Of a DNA stretch of 64,000 bases, positions 54,903 through 64,000 are shown one piece after another. The stretch is from Amphirosellinia nigrospora (lineage: Eukaryota; Ascomycota; Sordariomycetes; Xylariales; Xylariaceae): NCBI GenBank assembly GCA_004123355.1, contig SCHM01000007.1, positions 806,001-870,000 on the forward strand, in the 5' to 3' direction. The notes under the pieces are model-generated. The model was not told the origin of the DNA, ran no database searches, and saw only the letters and a program-made list of their open reading frames with translations. The first letter of the stretch is position 1, and each line of letters starts with the position of its first letter. A program made the position numbers and the translations under genes.

Positions 54903-56030
54903 ATGCTTGGACGTTGGCTCCCCAAGATAGAAGAATTCATTCTTTATCTCCACATCTTGGGCTTCTTCGCTATTCTTATACCACTTCTTTACTTCAGTGA
55001 ACATGTTGGCACGGTCGAGGTCTTCACGACATGGAACAATGATGGCGAATGGGCGACTAGTGGACTCTTATTCTTCGTTGGTATCATAACGAATGTGGGA
55101 CCTTTCATTGGTAACTCACCCTAATGCAGTAAAGGCAAGGCCCTTCAGCTGTCATATCTGACAATTGCTAGGTGCGCATGGCGCACTCCACATGTCGGAA
55201 GAAACCCATAATGCGGCTGTAGCTATACCCTAGAATATGATCATTGCTGTTCTCTTCAATGGTCTGCTCGGGTCCGGCATGCTTCTAGCGATGTTGTTCA
55301 GCACGGGTGACATCGAAATGGCTCTAGAAACCTCGTTCAACTACCCGTTCATCCAGACCTTCTACGACCCCACTCAATCCCGTGCTGGTACTATTGTTAT
55401 TACGACTATCATTCTTGTTCTGGTGTATTCGGCAACATTTCGTCAGTTTGCTGGCGCATCCCGACAGGTGTGGGCTTTCGCACGAGATCGGTGCCCGCCG
55501 ATGTCAGGTAGGCTTCCAATATTGGTAATTGCATATAATACTGATCAGCTTACCGAGTTTTAGCCAACTTGACATTTCAGGCCAATTCCAGGTCGTTCCT
55601 TCCTATGGAAGCCATCTAGACGGCCTGTATCATCTCTCTTCTCTTGGGTCTTATCAACATTGGGTCGGAGAAAGCTTTATCCACGATCTTGTCTTTCACA
55701 ATATCGTCGTGGGAGGTTGCCGCCGCTATTCCACCGGCGCTACTTCTCTGGAGGCGATGTACGAATGGAATCCCTGATAATGAGCGGACCCCATCCACGC
55801 CGGAAGCGAAGACGCGGATATGTTGTTAGTTTGGGCGGAGTGGAGAGTTCCAGAACCATTCGTACTGGCATCGACATCGCCGGTCTGGTTTGGGTCACTA
55901 TCACCTTCTTTTTCAGTTTTTGTCCAAGTAGTCCCAGAATAGATGCAGCGGAAATGAACTATAGCATTGTACTCACGAGCTGTTCAAGAAACAGTGTACT
56001 AGAACAAGTGAGATGTCAACTGTGCTAGCA
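54903..56030 (+). pseudogene. APC-family permease (GABA/choline type), decayed
   Basis: LPKIEEFILYLHILGFFAIL, then WATSGLLFFVGIITNVGPFI, a GTAACT...TAG intron (55110-55170), GALHMSEETHNAAVAIP and MIIAVLFNGLLGSGMLLAML follow. Next come TFRQFAGASRQVWAFARDR and later LLLWRRCTNGIP and ITFFFSFCP. These are the second half of fungal GABA/choline permeases, which are plasma-membrane 12-helix carriers. The first roughly six helices are missing. An in-frame TAG follows the VAIP motif (near 55230), and the frame changes again before the last helix. The copy cannot be functional. Confidence 0.8.
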
Positions 56031-56128
56031 GCTGGGATGTTATTGTTATGAACAGGAGTCAGTACTGTCTTAGTTATCCAACCCATTTCCAATCGATGAA
56101 ATGGAGCCCTAACCTGCATGCTGAAGTA

Positions 56129-56270
56129 GTACTAGGTCAAGGAGTCACCACAGGTACTGTACAACGGCACAAGGCATCCATTGTGTACCTAATATAAATA
56201 GGTCATCCCACCTACTCTACCATAGTTGAGTAGCTGAATAGTACACTCGTATACCTTCCATTTCACTACT
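56129..56270 (+). mobile_element. LTR-like repeat L3, uninterrupted copy (fossil)
   Basis: It runs GTACTAGGTCAAGG ... TTTCACTACTG. It includes an ATATAAATAGG box absent from the 15.3-kb copy. The section CTACCATAGTTGAGTAGCTG is the empty site for both insertions in that copy. Confidence 0.7.
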
Positions 56271-57662
56271 GTAGTTGAAAGGCTAGAGTGTGTTGGGGGG
56301 GCTATAATATCAAATGCATGTTGTAAGGATTTCTCTAAACCCCGGGCAGTATCGTTAATCATATGGCCATTAGCGTTGATGGTGCCAGCCCTTCTACCTC
56401 AACTGCGAGTACGATATAAATATGATTTACGCTGATCACAACGTGTATGTCGTCGTCCACCTTTATGGTAACTAGCGCAAGAGGTAGGATCAGCAAGCTG
56501 CCAATCGTGTATCGTAAGAAAAGCGGTTGGATGCTAGTGTGCTGTTTCATATGCGGAACCATTTTATTTATACATATCCTCTATTGAATTAAGTGGGGTG
56601 TGATACACTCTCCACCTACCTGTATATATATACTATGTATATCCCCGAGTTCTCTGAACTTGGATCTAACCTTCTGGTCCTGCTGATTCAATACAATCCA
56701 TCTACTGCTATACCACATGTATAGGTCTCCACTATCTTTGAAGCGAGGAAAAAAGACGGAAAGGGGGCAAAACATGTAGGGTCCTTGGCCATCTGAGACA
56801 GCATTCTGGTATCATTTACTGGCCACTGTCACGAACCTCGCAAGGGTAGGGTGTAAACATCTGTTGTTGCACGGAATCAGTGAAGTCATCTCCGTGGGCT
56901 CTATGTGACTACTTGACTATATACAGAGAGTCTCTTTGTTCTGGTCAGATCCGCGTGCCTAGATCCCAGTTTCCTGGCAGCCACCACTTGTAACTAGCAT
57001 ATTTATGATGGATATAATATACTATGTAGGTAGAAGGTTCAGGCACCTACTTTATACCCTATATTGGAAGCTGATATTCTACTTGGAGAAGGAAGGAAGG
57101 AAAGTCTAGGTACATACTGGTGTGTGTGCCCCACCAAGTGGTCTGTGCCCACACCGCCTAAGTACTGCCGCTGCACTGCTGCCACACATCCCCGGTGGGC
57201 AGCCACCACAGCCACAGAGTGGGTGGGCTGTGACACGACGTTGGAAACGCGGACGGGAGCCACTGTATTATATAGGATATAGGTAAGTACCTATGCAATG
57301 GGAGCCCTTTACTTGAGTACCGTACTTACTCCCTGTCTCTAGCCCGGCTTTTTAGAGTTTTGGGAGACTTCTAAGTTTGGGTGGGCAAGGTAGGCTACCA
57401 TGAGCAAACAAACTTGGTTGGCCTTTGTAGAAAGATCAGATCTTTTGTAGCAAGTGGTGGGTGTTACCAGAATAATCGAAGCATTCATTTCGGTCCCGAC
57501 GCCCCGGCAATACCAAAAGCCACAAATGACCTTCCATCAATTCTAGGCATAGGGTACGGTGCAATTCTCACCCAGCCAACTCGCTGCTGTTACATGCCTC
57601 CTCCCACACGAAACAAATTCTTTACCATCTACCACAGATCGTCATCATCCAATACAGCAACC
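56271..57662. other. Upstream region of the ABC-F gene
   Basis: No gene recognised. The reading frame of the ABC-F start exon is open back to 57381, but homology begins only at the ATG at 57663, so this is probably leader. Pyrimidine-rich DNA precedes the start. Confidence 0.5.
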
Positions 57663-60373
57663 ATGGCGTTCGGCAGCGAGATTGTCGCCACCTCACAACA
57701 AACCCGTTTCAATATTGTACAAGACAGGCGATCCTCCGAAGTAAGTAACATCGCAGGATTTCGCTAATTACTTCCGGTGTTTGGCCAGTCACCCCAGCCA
57801 CTGACCGCCCTCGTAGATCTCAATAGACCGAATCACATTGTCCATTGGGCCTTCTCACACGGATGGCGCCAAACCCACCAAGTCCAAGGCCCGAGACCTC
57901 CTAATCGATTCGACACTGAAGCTCAAGGGCGGCACACACTACGGGTTGCTAGGGAGCAATGGTAGTGGGAAATCAAGTCAGTAAATGCATCTATAAAGAT
58001 CAAACTACAAGGCCTATCTTCGCCTCGTAATGTAGTCACATGGACTTATACCCACCTGCTGACGTCGCCTCGCAGCACTAATGAAGGCCATAGCCACCAA
58101 GGCCATCCCGGGCTTGTCGTTGACTACAAGGGTCGCTCTTCTCCAGCAAATAGCCGGAAATGATGGGGACGAGGAAGTGGCCCACGAAGGGCTGGACAAA
58201 TCGGCTCTCGAATACATCCTTGATAACAACGATATCCGGAATGGAATTCAGTCGGAACTGGACGGTAAGTTCCTGCCCCCGCCCCCTCAGTAGTTGCTAG
58301 GCATTTTAAGCTCAACCAAATATAGCTCTCTCCGAAGCAAACTTCCCCGGCGGCGAGGGGAAACTGGTCCGAGCTTACCGCCACTTGCAACACAACCAAA
58401 TGCAAAGACAGCTCTCCCAATTGCAAAGAAACGCCAATCTCCGCAGCGGCGCCAGGGGATCAAAGGCACGCAAGGAGTTGACCTCGTACGAGAAGGAAGT
58501 GGACGAGGCACGCGCGAGGTAAGTGACGGGCGATGGCGGGTTAGCCACGACACCGCTGACCTAGCCCTAGACTCGCCGAGGAAGACGTAGATCTCGACCC
58601 ACAGGAATGTCAAGATGAACTGATGCGAGCCTCCCAGCTCATGGCGGACCTCCAGCTGCAACTCGACGAGGTAAGCCCCTGTTTCGGCTATAGCGGTGAT
58701 ATTACGAAGCTGCTGATAATTGTTACCTGCTTCCTATGAATAGCGGCCCCAAGGCGACCTCAAGGCAAGAGCTTCGAAGATGCTCTCTTGGCTGGGGTTC
58801 AGCGATACTATGATCGGCAAGCCACTAGGCGAACTCTCGGGAGGTTGGCAAATGCGTTGCAAACTGGCCAATATTCTTCTGCAAGATGCCGACATCATAC
58901 TTCTCGACGAGCCTACCAATTTTCTCGATCTCCTTGGCATTATTTGGTTGCAAAAGTATCTCATCGACCTTCGATCCGAGTCGACCCAGACTATAGTCAT
59001 CGTGTCGCACGACCGCGATTTTATTGACAACGTGTGCCAGGAGATTATTCTGGTGCGGGATAAGACTCTGGTCTACTTCGCTGGCAATCTCACCGCCTAC
59101 GAAGAAGACTTTCGAGCGAAGAGACAGAACTTAATCAAGATGAAGGAGGCCCAAGAGAAACAAGTCGCCCATATGGAGACGACAATTGCGAATAACATCA
59201 AGGTAGGCAAGAAACAGGGAGATAACAACAAGCTACGACAAGCAGTCTCCCGCCAGAAACGATTAGAGAACCGCATGGGAATGCAGGTTAACGCAAAAGG
59301 AGGCAAATTCAAACTATCAAGAGACATGGCAGGTTCGTTAACCCACTCGCGTTCAAACATAGTCCTTGTTTCATTATATCTATTCATTTAACTTAGTCTA
59401 ATCCGAGTGTGTGATATTATGGGTACAGGATTCCACGTGTCAAAGCGCGCCGCTATTGATATCCCGCCTGAGGAGAGCGCCGTGAGTATGTCACTGCCGC
59501 AAGCTCCCGACCTTCGCTTCCCAGGCGCACTGGTGTCGCTCGACCACGTGACGTTTTCGTATAGTGTCCTAGAGCCGCCCATTCTGCGCGACGTAAGCCT
59601 GACCGTACATATGAATTCTCGCATTGGAATCGTCGGCCTCAACGGGAGCGGCAAGTCGACGCTTGTCAAGCTTCTTACCGATGCTGTCCAGCCACCAAAG
59701 GTGCCGTTAGCCGCCACCCTCGCGTGAGGATCGGATATTATTCGCAGCTTATGGTCGAAGACCTGAGGGCTTCCGGCATGAGAGATCCCTGTAAGACCGC
59801 GCTCAGCACCCTAGCTGCTGCTGCTGGTGATGCCATGGATGAGAGTGATATGCGCGGCCTATTGGCATCTTTTCATCTCGTCGGCCAGCAGGTCTCACAT
59901 GTGCCGCTTGCGAAGCTATCAGGCGGCCAGCTGGTACGTAATCCTCTCTTACCCACTTAACTATATATCGGGATAGTTACACGCGATCCCTTGACAAAAA
60001 TGCTATTACTAATGTAGCATAGGTACGCGTTGCCCTGGCTTGCATCGTGTGGGATCATCCCCATATGCTCGTCCTTGATGAGGTAACGACCCATCTCGAC
60101 TTCTACACCGTACAGGCTCTTAGCAGAGCCCTCAGAGAGTTTAACGGTGCCATGGTGATCGTATCGCACGACCGTTTCTTTATGAAGTCCGTGATCGAGG
60201 GTAGTGATAGTCTACCTGGGGGCGACGCTATCGATAATGAGGAGGAGGACAGTGTAGAACTCCAGCGGTCTCTTCATGTCCTGAAGAAAGAGAAACTTTA
60301 TGTCCTTGAGCACGGAATTCAAGATTTCGAAGAGAGTTTGGAGGTCAGAGTTGACAAACTTCTTGCTATGTAG
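57663..60373 (+). CDS. ABC-F family ATPase with two nucleotide-binding domains
   Basis: The ATG in AACCATGGC (57663) opens an eight-exon model: 57663-57740, 57817-57976, 58076-58264, 58326-58518, 58571-58670, 58744-59332, 59429-59933 and 60023-60373. All introns have GT...AG ends and join in phase. Domain 1 has LLGSNGSGKST (split by intron 2), LSGGW and ILLDEPTNFLD, with H-loop SHDRDF. Domain 2 has GLNGSGKST, LSGGQ and LVLDEVTTHLD, with SHDRFF. No membrane helices are seen. ABC-F proteins act on ribosomes or in regulation; this belongs to a filamentous-fungal group distinct from GCN20 and NEW1 (inference). The frame slips by one base after QPPK (near 59702) and resumes as VRIGYYSQ, so the copy is either damaged or carries a sequence error. 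Confidence 0.88.
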
Positions 60374-60960
60374 GACGCCAGCGTTTGCTAATGGGCCGTA
60401 GAGAAGAGCGATGCCATTCAACTTTGCCAGCTCTGGAGGACTACATGTGGACAGGGAGTGTTGATAGGTGTGGAGAGGTACACTCTATCCTCTGCCTATA
60501 TGTACTGTTGGTTCCCCCAGATCATTGTCCAGGATTCTTCCCTTCTGATTATCCTGAATACAACACTTCTCCGTCTACCTTCCTTTCTGACGGAGAGGAA
60601 CAACGGCGTGTGAATCAAAATCAAAAGTCTCTTTACCTATATCATGCGCGTACCGCAATTACAGTGCTGCTGCCTTCTCGAACCTCGTGTTGAAATTAGG
60701 GGGCTGGTAAGTCCGGTGGCTGGGTACTTCGCCCACACACATCTGCCATATATACTGAGGTACCACCTCAGTACCCTGTACTTAGACTTGTTCCTTTACT
60801 TAACCAATATATGACTTACTCGTCAATACTCATAATCTCAACACCTCATATCTCTTATCATTGTCAAAGAATATCCATGTCCATTCCCAAAAGAATCCGT
60901 TCGTCAGACTAATTATTTTGAATCAAGTGGTTTGGTATATAGAACGGAGAGACCCGTCAC
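60374..60960. other. Region between convergent ABC-F and MFS genes
   Basis: No gene recognised; it should hold both 3' ends. GGTACCACCTCAGTACC near 60760-60776 is a weak inverted repeat. Confidence 0.4.
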
Positions 60961-62983
60961 TCGCTATGTTGGGGACCCGAGGAGTCCTTTGCTTGCATGA
61001 TCATGACCTGGAACATGACCAAAGTGAGCAAAGTAAGCGCGCTGCTGACCCAGAACGGCAGGCTCATACCCAATCCGTCCAGTCCCAGAGACACGACCAA
61101 GATGTTGGCCCACATCTGGCTCGATACCATGTGGGCCAGGGTCTCGACTAGACTAATCAGCGCATACAGCTCTGCTACGTGCGTGGCGGAGCTAAGGCCG
61201 GTCAGAAAGGATTTAAACGTATCATAAGCACCGCCGACAGGGCCTGGATGCCCACGGCGGTCAGAAACGTCATCTTGGCCGAGGCCAGCGCCATCGCGGC
61301 GGTTCCGACAATCCGAAACCGAGACTCAAGCGGAAGATGACGATATCCGTCCTCTGCGCGCTTCCCCCAGACGGTCGGTCAAGAAGGCCGACAGGAAGGG
61401 GAGGCAGGCGAGCGTCACCATGCAGACGAACGAGGCGTACGCGCTGATGTACGAGGTCGCTGAGAAGCTCCAGTCGAACCTCTTGACCGACCACTGCGGC
61501 TGGATGATTTGGACGTCCTGGGCCACGATCTTGATGGCGCAGATCAAGAGGCTGGTGCGGAAAACGGCGCGCCCGAGGTACTCCTCGTACGCCGTCAAGA
61601 GGACGCGCTTGTAGCGACGAAAAACGCCCAATTCCCGCTCCGGCGACTGCTCCGCGGTTGGAGGCATGGTGTGGGGTCTCCCTCATCCGCTCTGGTGAAG
61701 CCTCCTCCGCCGCCGCCGCCAGGCTCCGCGGCGCCTGCGACCTCGGGTATTCCTCGGAAGACGCGGTGACGCTGCTGTCATCATCCGGGTCCGCGCTCAC
61801 GCCCCGGTATCCACTGGAGGAAGATGGGACGCACCATAGAGCGATGGGGACATTGAGCGAGTAAGCCAGGATAGTGGCAGGGCCAACGCTATGAGGATAT
61901 GCCTCCAAGAGGAAGCCAACCAAAACCATTGTCCCGCGAGCGAGCAGCAGCATCGCCCCCGTGATGTAAAATACCAAAGTACTGTCAAGTATAGTTAGTT
62001 AATAACAATGGCTAGTATGATTAAGAAAGGGTAAAGAGAAGAAAGAAGGGAGTACACACCGCGACCCTACATGGTTCTTTAGAGCTAGTATTGAGTAGAG
62101 TAAGATGTAGGCGATCTTGGTACCGCCTCCGACGAGCTCGAAGAAGGGGAAAAGGGTGACCAAATATAGAGGCAACCCCTTCCCGGCAAGGAGACCTGGA
62201 AAATATAAATACAGCACTGAAGAAAAAAAAGAACAGAACAGAACAGAACTTGTGTTCTTACATATAGCAAAGAAATAGACGACAGAAATGGTTGAGGCAA
62301 CGAATCCTACGAGTAGGAGCCTAGGTTTGCCGACGATATCGGCTAGCCATATATATGGTAAGGTGAAAAGCAGCCCTAGGTAAATAAAAATCAAAAGGAA
62401 TTCAACCAGCGGGATGTTTTGTCGATCCTGTTGTTTTGTTCCCCCCCTCCTCTATGTTCTGATAGTGTTAACACTCCGTCACGCCTCATCACTACCCTCT
62501 TCCTCCCCCTTTCGAATAAAATTTCATTTCTCCCTCCTTACCTACCAAGCGCCCTGGACGGTGGAGTACATTACTGAAACAGAACAGACCTTGTACAGCT
62601 GTTGCGTTTTCAACCCATCCGTTGAGCATGGCCAGGCGCACCTGCACCGGGTTTATCTTGCAATTCCGTGGACCGTCACTGCGGTCGTGGTGGTCGCCGC
62701 CGTCGTCGTCGTAGATCACACGGCAGACGACGTCTTCGAGAATGGGGACGCGCGTCGTCTCGAGCATGGTCATGCCTACCGTGACCGTGACGAGCAGCAC
62801 GAGTACATGGCCGCCTTGAAGCTTCTGAAGGACCAAAAACGACACATCTGTGATCAGCCAACTACCATACATATATCCAATTGAAAGGGTGGGAGGGGTG
62901 AGGGGGTGGAGTGTGTGTGTGCGTGGCCGGGATGGAAGAAAAACGGCCCCGTGTATACGTTTAGCCAATAGGTAGGTAGGCAA
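60961..62983 (-). pseudogene. MFS transporter, degraded
   Basis: Read down the minus strand: VLVLLVTVTVGMTMLETTRV, CKINPVQVRLAMLNGW, LPYIWLADIVGKPRLLLVGF (the MFS loop 2-3 region), VVYFFAI joined across a GTAAGA...CAG intron (62261-62196) to CLLAGKGLPLYLV, and LLLARGTMVLVGFLLEAYPH. A charged loop follows, then AVFRTSLLICAIKIVAQDVQ, ATSYISAYASFVCMVTLACL, a C-terminal ASAKMTFLTAVGIQALSA and MVSSQMWANILVV. This fits a 12-helix drug or nutrient carrier of the plasma membrane. The central loop, the piece after GEARRG and the last helices are in different frames, so three or more frame changes are needed. The start is not resolved. Confidence 0.75.
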
Positions 62984-63394
62984 ATATCAGGTGAACCGAA
63001 CAGAGAGTCAGTAGAGAGTGCGTGCGAGACGTTAAAAAAAAGATCAAAAAAAGATCTTTCTTACGTGGGTTCTCAGTCCCATCACTTTACCGAGAGGTGC
63101 GAGCAGGACTATGCGCAAGGTTCTAGAGAACAAGAAAAGAAGTCGGTTGGCTAGCCACGGCATTTCAAACGTGCTGCTACAGTAATGAAAGCCAAGAAAA
63201 CTTTTTAAAAAAAGCGGAAACAGGTAAAAATGCTTCTTAGTCAATCACCTGCCTGCCTGCCCGCCCGTGTGGTGCCGCATATTACAACAGCATTGTTACA
63301 CGGCTTCGAAGAGGGGGCGCGGGGAATAAGCATTCCCGGACTCTAAATGGATGGAAATTCGTCTATTCATAGACAGATGGATTCCCTATATTCT
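62984..63394. other. Upstream of the MFS locus; no gene
   Basis: A-rich and T-rich runs occur (for example AAAAAAAAGATC near 63033). An ORF at 63244-63044 could be an upstream exon of the MFS locus but has no motif. Confidence 0.4.
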
Positions 63395-63402
63395 CTTCAG
63401 TG

Positions 63403-63691
63403 TAGGGTTCGGAAATGGGTAGCCATGGGTAGTAATGGAAAAACGTAATATCCACGTAACAAAAACCCATAGATACAATTTACCACCAAAAGAAAGTATA
63501 CTAATCTTTTGTATTAATCTGAAATCTAAGAATTAATGTTCTTTTTGCTTTATTTCTTTTAAACAATGTTAGTTTTACAGGTTTTTTCACCCATGGGTTT
63601 TCAATACCATGGGTAGAAAAAACCCATAGCACCCACTTGGGTTTTCATGGGTGGTGGGTTATTGGGTTTTGGGTAAAAAGTCCGAACCCTG
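63403..63691. mobile_element. hAT-like MITE with 8-bp target duplication
   Basis: The ends are TAGGGTTCGGA and, inverted, CAGGGTTCGGA. The octamer CTTCAGTG stands directly on both sides (63395-63402, 63692-63699), the duplication length of hAT elements. The interior is AT-rich with several ACCCATGGGT-type palindromes near both ends and no ORF. Confidence 0.92.
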
Positions 63692-63699
63692 CTTCAGTG

Positions 63700-64000
63700 A
63701 TCGACCCCCTCTTATGAACCCCCACCTCTCTAGGTCTAGGTTAATATAACAAAACACTACGAGTCTAAACGTCGATACTTAGGGTTTTAAAATGATGATG
63801 ATGATGATGACGATAGATCTCGGCTTCTTTTTTGTGCTTAAGTAGGATCCCAGCGTATTTTAGTTAATGCCCTCATAGAAAATGTCTTTTCGGTTTTAAA
63901 AAACAACATTCGCAGTCGACAAACGGTAGCTGACCATCCGAATGATTTGCCCATGAGGAGGAGTCTATTAACGTCTACCCTAGGTGACTAAGGCTATATT
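63700..64000. other. Right end of the window, nothing recognised
   Basis: A short (GAT)n run lies near 63791-63810. No gene was seen. Confidence 0.5.

Noticed and set aside
57381-57767. Longer start for the ABC-F protein
   Set aside because: The frame is open upstream, but the sequence before 57663 has no family similarity, while the ATG at 57663 has a good context and fits the family start.
63403-63691. Telomeric repeat, suggested by GGGTT words
   Set aside because: The words are irregular, occur in both orientations and are bounded by an 8-bp target duplication, so this is a transposon.

Overview
The window reads as nuclear DNA of a filamentous ascomycete (Pezizomycotina, probably a Sordariomycete). 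The recognisable genes have short introns of about 50-140 bases with GTAAGT-like donors, CTAAC branch sites and YAG acceptors. Their products belong to fungal families: a TGL1-type sterol esterase, a DUF4449/DUF5923-type protein, a YAG7-like protein, an ABC-F ATPase, an APC permease and an MFS transporter. Intergenic DNA is peppered with short CTAGGTAGGTACCT-like runs, which are common in that class. This placement is an inference; no rRNA or other marker gene is present.

Layout. Positions 1-1190 hold the 3' end of a transposase-like gene. From 1190 to 9.7 kb there is almost no coding signal, but many tandem arrays (15-, 83-, 154- and about 31-bp units) and an LTR. A broken Ty1/Copia element runs from about 10.2 to 15.3 kb. 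It is split by a solo LTR with a 5-bp target duplication, and that LTR is itself split by a member of a dispersed family of stem-loop repeats (family A). A second LTR-like repeat (L3, 15.3-16.5 kb) carries two further insertions, a hairpin MITE and a 0.9-kb AT-rich element; an unoccupied copy of L3 lies at 56.1 kb. Positions 17.2-24 kb hold fragments of unknown genes, a tRNA-like sequence between two identical 56-bp repeats, and LTR pieces. Positions 24.1-27.5 kb carry two head-to-head alpha/beta hydrolase loci, a DUF2235 protein and a SesB/DUF676-like protein. A MITE with TTA target duplication, an LTR containing a solo LTR, and a Copia RNase H remnant follow. Positions 29.2-30.8 kb hold a well-supported multi-exon gene for an unknown Cys-rich protein with an Arg-rich tail.

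Positions 31-38 kb are mostly repeats and weak ORFs. Positions 38.1-43.3 kb contain two decayed conserved genes. Family A copies at 43.6-44.75 kb precede a YAG7-like gene at 45.3-46.8 kb. A gag-like fossil and an APC permease pseudogene occupy 52.6-56 kb. At the right end an ABC-F ATPase gene, nearly complete, converges with a degraded MFS transporter. A hAT-like MITE with an 8-bp target duplication lies at 63.4 kb.

Overall this looks like an accessory, repeat-rich compartment. Most recognisable genes are decaying relatives of conserved fungal genes. At least four non-autonomous DNA-element families and two or three LTR families are nested in one another, and several insertion borders can be read directly. 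I see no operon-like or pathway-like functional unit.
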